From Triglochin maritima (taxonomy: Eukaryota > Streptophyta > Magnoliopsida > Alismatales > Juncaginaceae): a stretch of 64,000 nucleotides of DNA. Position numbers and translations under genes: made by a program. The notes beneath the pieces were generated by a model. It made no database searches. It saw nothing but the letters and a program-made list of their open reading frames with translations, and was not told the origin of the DNA. This document shows, one piece after another, positions 45,178-56,654 of this stretch; position 1 is the first letter of the stretch, and every line of letters starts with the position of its first letter. The stretch is taken from NCBI GenBank assembly GCA_963682175.1, contig OY821791.1, positions 31,618,326-31,682,325 on the forward strand, in the 5' to 3' direction.

Positions 45178-46257
45178 TGTTAGGATGTGATGAATGTTAT
45201 GTCATAAACCTTGCTTATGGGTTAATTGATGATTAGGTGGTGGTTTTGAGGAGAATTAGATGGACAGCTGAGATCGCTTGAGAGAGAAGTATATATTGGT
45301 TTGTGTTCTCTCTCTCTCTCTACTCACTCTTTCTCTTTCTCCCGCGCGTTTCTCTCTCTCAATCCTTTTCTCTTCCAGCCTTGGGAGTCGTGGTGGCGTG
45401 GTGATCGGCGAAGCTTGGAGAACCTCAGACGATTGGTGGAGTTGAGGTGATCGAGTTCGAGGAGTTTGTCGTAGAAGAAGAGGATTTTTGGAGGAAACGT
45501 TCGCGATCGATCTTCAAAGGTTTCTTCAAGCCTTCAAGGTATGTCAAGCTTTACTTTTATGCTCACTTAGGCTTGCGTAAGTGTTTCAGTAGTCGATGGT
45601 AGGCTGGAAGGCTCGTTGGAGTTGTGCAGCAGTGTTCAGCACTGAATCAGTCGACCGTTTCAGTGGTTCGGTTGACCGGTTGTAATGTATTTTGAGTGTT
45701 CATATCTCGCACCGGTCGAACGATATCCTTGGGTGGTCGACCGGATGTGCATTTTCAGTAAGAAGATGAAGACTCTGGGAGTTTCCGGTCGAACGGGTCC
45801 CCTTTGCCGTTCGACCGAATGCTCTGTAGTGTGTCAGTTGAGGGCGTTGACCATCTAAACGGTCGACTGTCGTGATGACCAGTCTGACCGGATGCACTGT
45901 TTTAAGTCGGTTGGGGGTGTAGACCACAAAACGGTCGACCACCCTGAGACCTTGTTCGACCGATGACTTAAAATAACTTAAAGTTAGTTCGACCTATTCT
46001 TGTTCCGGTCGACCGGTACAACTTGTTCCGAACCAGATTTTACTGGCCCTTTCCGGTCTACCGTTGGTCTTATCTTTCTTCGACCGTTTGAGCACTTTGT
46101 GCAAGAAGAGAATTTTTTCTGGTTGTTTTTGGTCGAACGGGTCTCATTTGCCGTTCGACCGGTTGGTGGTTATTCCGGTTATGTTCGGAATAATTGTGGG
46201 GTTTCGGTCGACCGTCTGTTGATTTTGGTCGACCGTTTCTGCCCAGTTTTGCATGGA
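45178..46257 (+). repeat. G: truncated LTR of an F-like chromovirus
   Basis: Starts TGTTAGGATGTGATG and follows the F LTR (AGGTGGTGG, GGACAGCTGAGAT, CT-rich run, AAGGTATG.CAAGCTTTA, GGTCGACC array) until CAGTTTTGCATGGAGG at about 46257. The last 0.6-0.7 kb of the LTR is missing. It is a diverged relative of F, not a copy of it. Confidence 0.75.
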
Positions 46258-46577
46258 GGCTGGAGTAGTAGTGAAGATATAACCGCCCCAACAACAACTA
46301 ATGGAGCTTAAACGATGATCAAAGCTTATACCTAGCCAATATTTCATCTACTCACGTAAATGTCTCGTCTAGACAATGTTCCAAGTTTCGTAAGCTTAAA
46401 ATTCATGGCCCTTTGTTGAACTTGTTAGATGTATGTTTCTTGTATTAGCTAGTGGAGTTCGTGGCCAAGCTAAATAATCCTTCTTGTAAGTTATATACAA
46501 ACAACTATTTATCATTATTGTCGTAATTTATTTAAAGACATCATTCAATCATTTGCAGAGATGGGACAATCAAAACT

Positions 46578-47695
46578 TTATTTTTGGGGGCACATCAGCT
46601 CTTCCTCTTCATCTATCATTTTATTAACATCTTTCATTTTCGTTGTCCCCGTGATAAAGAGAAAATGGTCAGCTGCAAAAGTACAACAAAATAAGAATTA
46701 CCTAAATCTATATCATTCTTGAAAAGCAAACCATTGTATACGTAGAATTTGTAAACAAACATTATAACAATTTTTCCATAATGATTTTCAAGAAAGAATC
46801 AAATGTGCATTCAAACATGAGTAGTACCTCCAATGGTCTTTGACGAAGAAGACTGGCCAAACCGATTCACCAAAGCATATGCACGATTCAGGTAAGAGTC
46901 GAATGTGCATCCTGTAAATATTCAAGTTAATCAGTCAGATGGAGATTTAATAAATATGAACATGTCAGTATTCACCACCCAAATGAAAAACAAAAACACG
47001 TGATAAAAATCCAAATGTCAATTTTAAAACTCCAATATGATCCTTCATTTTTGTTCAATTTCTGATGTCAAAGGTAAGTTTATAGTTTATAAGAAGCAAA
47101 TCCAACCATTCAACTTATGTACTATTATCTTTTTGTTATCCTATAACGATGCCAGGACAATGGATATAATAAGTAACATCGCAATAGGAAAAAAGGCTCA
47201 ATGCAAATAGTAAACATGAACATGATCACATAGAAAAAGGAAAGGAGCATTTGTGTCCACTCTCATACGCTTCAAGATGAAACGTCATTGCACGGTGGGA
47301 ACCAAATTATTCCATACCCTGTTAAATAATCCTACTTTGAGATGTCAGAGCTCATGATAAATAGCTCGTGGTAGGAACTGACATGCCTAATATGTATATA
47401 TATCCAAAATAACCCAAAATGCCCCCATAACAACTAATGGAATCTTAAAAGATGATCAAAAATTTAGCACTAGTTAATATTTCATCTAATCATGAAAACG
47501 TCTCCTCTAGACAATACTAAAAGTGTCTCATGTTGCAAGTATATTAAAGTAATATATTTTTAGTAAGTTGTAAATACCTCCTTGAGAAAACAAATCAACT
47601 TAAATGAAAATTTAAATCCCAAAAAAATTGTTTACCCAGACCTCGATTAGAACCCAAAATAAGTAGGAAGTATCGCAAAATCACATCATAAGAGT
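46578..47695 (-). CDS. 3' part of an unrecognised spliced gene (three exons)
   Basis: Three minus-strand exons fit together: 47695-47636, 46911-46828 and 46672-46578. Each has AG before it and GT after it, except the last, which ends in TAA. Sizes are 60, 84 and 95 bases, and phases agree at both joins (CTG G|GA TGC and GGA G|CT GAC). The joined reading begins SYDVILRYFLLILGSNRGLG, contains FDSYLNRAYALVNRFGQSSS and ends with a stretch of acidic residues before LMCPQK and the stop. Codon content and splice fit look like a host gene rather than a transposon. I do not recognise the family. Upstream exons should lie above 47695; a possible open stretch is on the minus strand near 47870-47800, and the 48006-50261 element would sit in an intron or break the gene. 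Confidence 0.5.
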
Positions 47696-48153
47696 CTGAA
47701 AGCAAGAAACAACCAATTATAAAACTCAAAAAGCCATAAAGCGCACATGAAACTAGACCAAATGGTCAGACGAACAAAACGATTGTCGATGGTTATTGCA
47801 ATGGGTCGTTTCTAGGCCACGGCGCCTCATGCAGAAACTCCCCTAATGATCCAAGTGGAACCAATGGCTGAGAACTTTAGAAGTGACGAAAGAAAGAAAA
47901 TAAAGCTACCATAGTTATATTAGATTACAACATTTTTTGACTCATCGTTACACAATCACTACCTTGTGTAACAACATTGTCCAAGCAAAAACATCAAAAA
48001 ATTTAGGGGAAATTAATTCAAGGTCATAAAACTTCCTCCACTTCAATGATAAAGGTGTTGAAAAGTCAACTTTATGTTAAAGTCATACATCTTCTTAAAA
48101 CTTATTTAGTAATCATAAGTCTAACCTTAAGTTAAGTTTTTTTTACCATTTTA

Positions 48154-48173
48154 CCCCCCCCCCCCCCCCCCCC
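48154..48173 (+). repeat. Run of 20 cytosines
   Basis: Uninterrupted C homopolymer inside the Mutator-type element, just inside the left terminal repeat. Confidence 0.9.
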
Positions 48174-48339
48174 TTCCACATCTCTAACCAAAACCAAAAT
48201 TTATACCCAAATCTAACCCCATTCGACTCATCCCAAACATTCCCAAATCTAACATTTTTCAGTCGAACAAGGCGCATTTTCCGATCAAACGGAACACATT
48301 TTTCGGTCGACTGGTGCATCTGAATCGAGTTAGTTGGCG

Positions 48340-50125
48340 TGTGGATCAAGTTAGTTTGAGTCTGGATCGAGTTAGTTGAAGTGTTGAACGAGTTAGTTCG
48401 AGGGGAGTCGCACCGATCGAACGGAACACAATTTCCCGTTGAACGAAACACATTTTTCGGTCGAACAGAACACAATTTCCGGTCGAAACGGAACACATTT
48501 TTTTGCCAAGTTAGTTGGAGTGTTGAACGAGTTAGTTTGAGTGTTGGACGAGTTAGTCTGAGTCTGGATCGAGTTGTTGAAGTGTGAATCGAGTTAGTCC
48601 GAGGCTAGATCGAGTGAGTCTGAGGCTTGAACGAGTTAGTTATAGGTTGGATCGAGTTGGTTGGAGTCTGGATCATTTAGTTGGAGTGTCGAACGAGTTA
48701 GTTCGAGTGTGGATCGAGTTAGTTGGAGTGTTGAACGAGTTAGTTCGAGTCTGGATTGAGTTTGTTATACGCTGGATCGAGTTAGTTGGAGTGTTGAACG
48801 AGTTAGTCCGAGTCTGGATCGAGTTTGTTATAGGCTGGATCGAGTTAATTGGAGTGTCGAATGAGTTAGTTGGAGTCTGGATGAAGTTAGTTGGAGTATG
48901 GATCGAGTTATTGAAGTGTTGAACCAGTTAGTGTGAGTCTGGATTGAATTAGTTGCTGTGTTGAGCGAGTTAGTCTGAGTCTGGATCGAATTAGTCTGAG
49001 TCTGGATCGAGTTAGTTGGAATGTGGATCGAGTTAGTTCGAGTCTGCATCGAGTTAGTTCGAGTGTTGAACGAGTTAGTTCGAGGGGAGTCTCACCGGTC
49101 GAACGTAACACAATTTCCAATCGAACGGAATACATTTTTGGGTCGAGTTAGTTGGAGTGTTGAACGAGTTTGTTCGAGTCTGCATCGAATTTGTAAGAGT
49201 GTTGAATGAGTTAGTTGGACTGTTGAACGAGTTAGTCCAAGTCTGGATCGAGTTAGTTGGAGTGTTGAACGAGTTAGTCCAAGTCTGGATCGAGTTAGTT
49301 GAACTGTTGAGCGAGTTAGCCCGAGTCTGGATCGAGTTAGTTGGAGTGTGGATTGAGTTAATTAGTTCGAGTCTGGATCGAGTTAGTTCGAGAGGAGTCT
49401 CACCGGTCGAACGAAACACATTTTTCGGTCGAACGGAACCCATTTTTCGGTCGAGTTAGTTGGAGTGTTGAATGAGTTATTTGGAGTCTGGTTCGAGTTA
49501 GTGGGAGTGTTGTACGAGTTAGTTGGAGTGTTGGACGAATTAGTCTGATCGATTCTGGATCGAGTTAGTTGAAGTGTTGAGCGATTAGTCTGAGTCTAGA
49601 TCGAGTTAGTTGGAGTGTGGATCTAGTTAGTCTGAGTCTAGATCGAGTTAGTTTGAGTGTTGAATGAGTTAGTTGGAGTGTTGAACGAGTTAGTCAGAGT
49701 CTAGATCGAGTTAGTTGAAGTGTTGAGCGAGTTAGTTCAAGTCTGGATCGAGTTAGTTGGAGTGTGGATCGAGTTAGTTCGAGTCTAGATCGAGTTAGTT
49801 GCAGTGTTGGGTGAGTTAGTCAGAGTCTAGATCGAGTTAATTGGAGTGTGGGTCTAGTTAGTTTGACTCTGGATTATGTTATTTGGAGTGTTGAACAAGT
49901 TAGTTCGAGGGGAGTCTCACTGGTTGAACGGAACTCAATTTCCGATCGAACGGAACACATTTTTCGGTCGACTGATGCGTCTAGATCAAGTTAGTTGGAG
50001 TCTGGATCGAATTAGTTGGATTGTTAAGCGAGTTAGTTGTAGTGTTGGACGATTTGAGGAGAGTCTTATCGGTCGAACGAAATACTTTTTCCGGTCGATC
50101 GATGCGTCTGGATCGAGTTATTTGG
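48340..50125. repeat. 21-bp minisatellite with interspersed GGTCGAACG units
   Basis: Units alternate between forms like GAGTTAGTTGGAGTGTTGAAC and GAGTTAGTCCGAGTCTGGATC (21 bases each), for about 1.8 kb. Blocks of CGGTCGAACGGAACACATTT type break the array at about 48415-48500, 49098-49145, 49402-49458, 49925-49975 and 50070-50110. As 21 is a multiple of three, both strands give long open frames of heptads (ELVGVLN, NSIQTQT); these are likely by-products. Confidence 0.88.
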
Positions 50126-50270
50126 TATTCCAGTAATTAGTTGAAAAAACAAATGACAACTTTGGAAAAACAAAAGGGTAGTGACTTAAAAATAAAGTTG
50201 ACTTTTCAACCCCTTTATCATTGAAGTTAAGGAACTTTTGTGACTTGGAATTAATTTCCCAAAAATTTAA

Positions 50271-51731
50271 ATGATTACGAACTAATTCAACCTGAAATAA
50301 GAATGCAAACCAACTCCAGAAAAAAAAAGACACTCACCCATCACGTCATCTTTCAACTTGATTGCATGGGGTGTAAGGCAGCCCTATCAACTCCACCAAG
50401 GGTTTTGATGCATGGGCTTTCTACTTATGGATATTTGAATTGGAACATCATAAGCCAAATGCATCTTCTAATTTCATATTTATATCTTCCAAACGTTCTA
50501 CCTCAAATTCGATCTTAATTCATAAGGAAATCACCTGTTGTAATCCACATGTATCTTAAATCTAACATACTATAGAAGGTATCTACCTAGAAATCAAAAT
50601 AGGTAATGATGATAATAAATAATTTCAACAAAATCCATAATAGACATTAATAATTTGAAAAATTCTTTTTTGGTGGAAAAACTCTTTTTTGGTGGAAAAA
50701 AGTCACCGCCTCCACCAACAACAATTGAAATAAACACTAAAGAATCTACTGAAAAATCACAATGGATAACTCAACCTTAAGACAACTTAAGAGACATGAG
50801 AACATGATACTGGACAAAGTGTAATTGAAATTTCATAAATATAAACAAACATGAGTACTACATTGAAAGGGAAACTGATTGGACGCACAATTTTCTCTCA
50901 TTCCTTCACCATTTGGTTTTATTAGTTTCTCTTTCAAATCAAAACAAGCATTTGGCTAATAACTATTTAGTACAATCCAAAGAAACATCAAACACGTGCA
51001 AAGAATGATTTTTTGGCAATTCATCAAACACTTGGTATGCAAAAATGAAGACTACCATAGACTATAAACTAATATGTAATTCCATAAAAACCATGGTTGG
51101 GATTCCTATATCTCTCTCTTGTTTTCAATTTTCTCACTTCCCAACCTAGAACATTTGGCAAAACCTTCCAATTAGATTTGTACTACGCCAAAGAAATGGT
51201 GTCCAAATATTTAAGGAAAAACAACAGGAAAAAGCATTCCAAGTCCACAATTGTAAAAAAACAGAACAATGAACTTCAAGAATTTCAGGAAGGTCATAAA
51301 AGCATGTATTAGCAAAGTCGCATGTTTGAGCACTAACTGGAAAACATTGCGAAGTAGTAGGCGAAAAAACATTGCGACGGAGTTATTTGCTAGAATCAAC
51401 CCCATAAAAGCATCCGTCGACGTTCAACCTCCGTCTTCTCCTTCCCAACTTATATGTGTCTCTGCCCACATCGATATCACCTTCACCAACAACGTCAAAC
51501 ACCACATGCAGGATCTTCGATGTGTGAGAATGGGTCAGAGAAAGACACCACGCCGTTCTTGAATTCGCTTGGTGATCCGGTGAAAGGGGGCGATAGGTTT
51601 GGGGTGGCTTTGTTTGACGATGTAGTTAGGGTCCGAACAAAGGTCGCGTCGGAAGACTATTGTTGATTTGGAACGGTTACAGTGATGTGGTGTAAAGATG
51701 TGTTTAGGAGAGTGGGTCAAAGTGTAGGGTG
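50271..51731. other. No gene recognised
   Basis: AT-rich on the left, more GC-rich at 51360-51660, where short open frames exist on both strands without recognisable domains. Could hold exons of the neighbouring spliced gene, but I could not chain them. Confidence 0.4.
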
Positions 51732-52042
51732 TAGGGGAGAGCAAAACCCGGGTTGACCCGGTCAACCGGACCGGACCGGTCGGTCCGGGTTCGGTCCGGA
51801 AAATTTCGAAAAAATCCGGTCCGGTCTGGGTTTCGGTCCGGTAAATTTTAAAATTTCCGGTCCAGTCCGGTCCGGACCGGTCTAATTTTTTTTTAATGTA
51901 AAAAATTTGGTTTTTGAGCGGACCGGACCGGACCGATTCGGTCCGGTCCGGTCTTCGGTCCGTGGACATCCGGTCCGGTCCGGTCTTCGGTCCGGACCCC
52001 GGATAAAAATCCGGTCCGGTCCGGACCGGATGCACAGCCCTA
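51732..52042. mobile_element. hAT-like miniature element with CCGGTCCGG array
   Basis: Outer ends TAGGGGAGAGCAAAACCCGG and, in complement, TAGGGCTGTGCATCCGG. The interior is packed with CCGGTCCGG and GGTCCGGACC. Flanking 8-mers (GTAGGGTG, AGTGGGTG) match at five positions only, so the expected 8-bp duplication is not convincing. Confidence 0.4.
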
Positions 52043-52472
52043 AGTGGGTGTATGTAAGAGGTGTTTTGAAGATTTTTAGAGTACACGTGTAAAGAAATTA
52101 TTGGATGGAGGGACCAAAAATAGTTTTCGATCTCTAATAATCATCAAAGAAAACTTATTTATATTGATTGACCACTGCTTCAAATTTATTGGATACATTG
52201 GTAGGGAATTCAGAAGTTCGAAAGGGCTAGCATCAGAGTACCGGGTGACAAAACTAAATATGAAGGTAAGATTTGTTTGGCGATATTTGCAAATTGTCCA
52301 CTATTCTTGAATCTTGATGAGCTTTTTAATGTCAATTGTATTTCCTTTTTTTTAAAGTCCATATTTGCAGTTTTTACTCAAATATAAAATTATGGAAACA
52401 ATTAAAAATAATCATAAAAACATAAAATTAGATGAATATGCACGTGGTAAACTTAATTGGCAAACTATGCAC

Positions 52473-52625
52473 CAAAAAATGACACTTATGATGTCGTTTT
52501 CACTAACTGAAAACAACATCTATGATGTCGTTTTTACCCTTATGGATGTCGTTTTCAAGATGGGTAAAAATGGCATCCGAGATACCATTTTTGCCTAGGG
52601 TAAAAAATGGTATCCTGACCTCCTT
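52473..52625. repeat. Array of imperfect palindromes upstream of PMD pseudogene
   Basis: Four or five units of about 25-30 bp, such as ATGACACTTATGATGTCGTT and AATGGCATCCGAGATACCAT, each an imperfect inverted repeat flanked by A and T runs. Related units lie at 55418-55645. Confidence 0.6.
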
Positions 52626-53246
52626 TTTTGATCACTTCCTTCCCAAAGCTGTTTTCCTCCCCTCCTCCCTCTCTCTGGCGATTTTCGAGTTCCTGGTGCT
52701 AGTTCCACATGTTTCATTTGTTTGAAGGTATATTTAGTTTATTTTTTGTTAATGTTTTGCTTGATTAGTTTGTATTTGTGAGGATTTGATTGGTTTGGAT
52801 TGTTGTGGATTGATTTGTTTGGATTTGTGTGGATTGATTGGTGTTTGGTTGATTGTATGCTCGTTATTAGGTTCAATGTTTTTAAATTAGGTTGATTGTA
52901 AACAAAAAATTATATAATGTTCAAATTGGGTTGATTGTGAATAATGTATTAAACTCTAAATAATTATATAATGTTATGATTTTTCATATATTTCATGTTT
53001 GTATGATTGAGTTTGATTTTTACAATTCGACTTGGTTATATGCTGGTTACGTAGACATAAATTGCTTACAATTCAATATTTGATTTCCAACACCACCAAT
53101 TTGGCATGTACTTTGAGATTTTTTTATACAAAGTATATATGTAAGAAATATAGATTTTTTTGGGTATGAAATTGGTTTGAATTGTTTTATTTAAACCCAA
53201 GACTAACTCATGTTTTTTGGTTAATTATCTTTCAACAGTTGCAAAA

Positions 53247-55210
53247 ATGTGTACTTCACATGATTCTCACGGTCCTGTACAGAAAGATCATAGATCATCT
53301 TCGATTCCCGAAAATATAAGTGTTTTGATTATCAAATTATTAATTCCGTGTATTGGTTTATATTAGACCTTAAGTAACTAATTATCTGTTTCAGGAGCAA
53401 TTGACAGATATTAAGTGTATCGAGCACGAAATTCAATTCAAAACGTGGAATGTGGAAGATGGTAGGGTATGAGATTTGTTAGAGATTGCTGGATTTGCTA
53501 TTGTGTCTTGTTTGCAATGACTGCAACTGGATTGGAATCTGATTCGTGCTGTGGTAGAGAGGTGGAGGCCTGAGACTCACACATTTCATTTTAGACACGG
53601 AGAGATGATGATCACGCTACAAGACGTAGCTATTTTTATTAGTCTCCGTATTGACGGCCTGGCAGTTTGTGCGTCTTTAGATCATGATTGGTCTGAGATT
53701 TGCATGAACTTGTTGGGTAATAGTGAAGAGGAGGCGACGAATGTAGTGAAAGGGGGATACGTGTCGTTGCAGTGGTTACACCAATATTATCGTGTCGTGG
53801 CGCCAGATGCAACAGATGAGCAAGTGTTGCAATACACAAGAGTCTACATTTTGTTTCAGTTAGGATCCAAGATGGTAGGCGATAAGAGTGGAAACAAAGT
53901 CCACCTTAGATATTTACTCTTGTTGGAGAATCTCTTCGAATGTGGAAACTACAATTGGGGAGCTGCATCGTTGGTTGTTCTTTACAACTATTTGGATTAG
54001 GCCTGCCCGAAAAAAGGAAAACAAGTAGCTGGTTTCCTTACATTGCTACAGATTTTGTGTTGGGAACATCTTCATGTCGGACAACCATCTAGAAGTACCG
54101 GTCTGCAACTTCCATTGTATCCTTTAGGTTTACGTTGGTGGACTCCTAGGTCGTGGGTTAACAATGTGTAGACGACTCAGATTGAATTTTACATAAATGA
54201 GTTGGACGTTCAAGAAGAAAATCAAGTTTCTTGGACCCCTTACGAAGAAATAGATATGATGGCGTTACCTGCTGATTGTAGGAAAGGACATGATGTTTGG
54301 ATTAGTAGAACATGGATGGTTGGTTTTGGAGTTCCCGCTATGCACGTGCCGTACAGGGTGAAGCGTTAGTTTGGAATGCGGCAACATATTCCAGAATTAA
54401 TGGAGATCTGCAAGATGAAGAAGGCTCAGGAGAAGCTTAGAGTAAACTGGTTGTAAGAGTAGCAGTTATACATTCAAGCATGGTCACATCGTTGAGAGTT
54501 TATGCAGATGGAGGCACTTTCACTACCAGAAGACTCGACTAGTATTTATATGGAGTGGTATTGGCATATTACCATGCGATGGCTGACGAGAAGAATTGAA
54601 GATGCAGAACTACCAAATTATAGGCCTGCAGCTGCTAGGGATCGTTATTTGGTAAGGAATTGTGTTTTTATGATTTTCCTTACGGTTCTCATTTGTATAT
54701 CATACTCGTAATTGTCGTATTTTTTGCAGCTTCGCGGCTTACATGGGTGACATGAAGATATTAACCAGTTTGAAGGGATGCATTCTGCACACAACCCCAC
54801 ATGGTCAATAACGTCAAAATTGAAGAAAAAGATCAAGGAAATGATGGCGTGATTCAGGAGTGTAATCCGTCATTGAAGTTGTCGGAGGTGTATGCCCCGA
54901 ACCAGATCGTGAAGATTCTGAGCAAAATCTACCGGAAATAGGTGTGTCACTTGATGAAGAGGACAATTTCATTTTCACGGGGGTGTCTGCATCCGATGGA
55001 GGAATACTAACTCAAGAATCGCACGATACCACATTCTTTCACGGTGAAGGTTCATCATTTCAAGCTCCTGAAGTTGAAAGAGATGATGACGGTGGGGTTG
55101 CCGAGGACGATGCTGGTGGGGTAACTCAGGTTTACCGTCGTCGGCCTTCGAAGGTTCCACGACGAGGTGGGAGGACCAAAATTCCCACTAAAGTATTCTC
55201 TCCAATGTAG
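53247..55210 (+). pseudogene. Plant mobile domain (PMD) protein, pseudogene
   Basis: An ATG at 53247 starts a short exon; after an AG at 53394 one frame runs for over 1.3 kb. It contains LQLDWNLIRAVVERWRPETH, TFHFRHGEMMITLQDVAIFI, LRIDGLAV, KKGKQVAGFLTLLQILCWEH, WVNNV, WTPYEEIDM, HVPYRVKRxFGMRQHIPE, matching the plant mobile domain of MAIN/MAIL1 and of transposon-borne relatives. Eight in-frame stops (53470, 53518, 53998, 54169, 54367, 54454, 54460, 54493) but no frameshift interrupt it. A possible last exon (to 55210) adds an acidic then basic tail, RRRPSKVPRRGGRTKIPTKV. PMD proteins are linked to silencing and genome stability in plants and are also carried by Mutator-like elements. It converges with the transposase pseudogene, suggesting it belongs to the same element. 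Confidence 0.82.
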
Positions 55211-55848
55211 TTGTAATTAATGCTTTCCGACTATGATTTGATTGTGTACGTGGACTAATTTAATATTTCATTGGTTAATTTCCATTTTTAGTTGAAATGT
55301 GTTATATGCTTGTTGTATGAGATTGGAATCATTTATTTTCTCCCACAGGTGTACAAGACTTGGAATTATAATCCAAAAGAATGATAGAAAAAACATAGCA
55401 GATTGAAAATCTGTCTTCTACTAAAACGACACCTACAATGCCATTTTTAGTGGAATAAAAACGGCACTGGTGTTTCCATTTTGTTTTATGAAAAGTGGCA
55501 TCATAGGTGTCATTTTTATTCAACTAAAAACAGCACCTCTGGTAAAAGAAAACAGAACGAGTAGTACCAATTTCATTAAAAGAAAACGGCAACACAAGTG
55601 TCATTTTTAGTCCCCTAAAAATGGCACTGCGGGTGCCGTTTTAGCAGAAGACAGACTTCCCATCAATTCACTTTGCTTGTATTTGTTTTCAACTCAACTA
55701 AAAGGTTTGGTTTCATGTTTTATTTGAAAGTAGGCAATTTCTTAAAATAAAACTTCTTAATCAAGTCGAGATCACCACAAAATATTGTTTCCCCTACATG
55801 GGGTCACAAGGCAAATTCGGCTAAAATAAACCATACGAAATAAACATA
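55211..55848. repeat. Spacer between convergent genes with palindrome array
   Basis: At 55418-55645 five units of AAAACGGCAC...GTGTCATTTTT type occur; the last (AAAATGGCAC-tgcg-GGTGCCGTTTT, near 55617) is nearly perfect. They resemble the array upstream of the PMD gene. No gene is seen here. Confidence 0.6.
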
Positions 55849-56654
55849 CTAAATATTCTCTTTACATGTCTTGCTGTTGTGACCTAACTTACGACATTGC
55901 TCACATCGTATTACTCGATCACTTTGTTCATCCATGTTGTTTCTGATTTTTTTTGTTTTTGGTCGTCCAGTTCGTCTAATGACAGAATGCGCTATTAATG
56001 CTACAAGTCCTTCGTCTAGCCAAAACCTTTCATCTAATATTGAAAGAAGATCGGTGCATATGTTTTCCTGTATGCTCGGGTGGTTAGGAATTCCGAGACA
56101 ATTCGCGAAGTATGAATGTTCGCGTGGCGGTTGCTGCATACGGCCAACACATGTGAGCATGGAATGTGATGTGCATCTATGAATCCGCACAAGCATATTG
56201 GGCCCATCTCTGACAAACTGATCTGATAGGTACGAGATTGGTTGCTTTCGGCACTAAATATGTTATGACTATGCCTAGTCACACAAAGTTGTGTAGCCAA
56301 CTGTCGTTGGTTTGTGATTTCATCGTTGATCTTTTTAGGATAGGCCAATATCATAGCCCCCCCTTCATCTCTTCTACTGACAAATTATTTATTCAGCCGC
56401 AGATAAGTCATCATAATTAGAGGACAAAGTGGTAAGTCACGTACACGCTTTAACACATTGTTAAAGGTTTCTGACAGGTTTGTGGTCATTATACCAAAAC
56501 GGCGGCCATAATCATGACTTAGTGCCCAATACAAAATGTCCTCTTGATCGTTAATCCACCTAAAGCCATTGGGGTGATGAATCTCGATATCCTTCATATG
56601 CTCTTCGAATTTTTTTTATCAAGAGCGACACTAGTATGCCAAAATTTATTTTGC

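Larger units (their letters stand above)
48006..50261. mobile_element. Mutator-type non-autonomous element filled with minisatellite
   Basis: Ends are inverted repeats of at least 85 bp: left GGGGAAATTAATTC...TCAATGATAAAGG (48006-48110), right its complement (50155-50261), with roughly 80% identity by eye. A perfect 9-bp duplication AAAAATTTA flanks it (47997-48005 and 50262-50270). Long inverted ends with a 9-bp duplication are the mark of Mutator-like elements. No transposase is encoded. The interior is mostly a 21-bp tandem array. Confidence 0.82.

Noticed and set aside
47800..47880. Minus-strand open stretch PLVPLGSLGEFLHEAPWPRN as a further exon of the 46578-47695 gene
   Set aside because: It has a plausible AG before it, but no GT donor in the right phase before the TAA.
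48584..49459. Long ORFs on both strands of the 21-bp array (heptads such as ELVGVLN)
   Set aside because: A repeat unit divisible by three without stops gives open frames on several strands automatically; no start context or domain supports a protein.
48340..50125. CRISPR-like alternation of repeats and spacers
   Set aside because: The units are contiguous 21-bp tandem repeats, not repeats separated by unique spacers, in a plant transposon.
51269..51666. Possible coding exons (ELFARINPIKASVDVQPP; DPVKGGDRFGVALFDDVVRV)
   Set aside because: They look somewhat protein-like but could not be joined by consistent splice sites or matched to a family.
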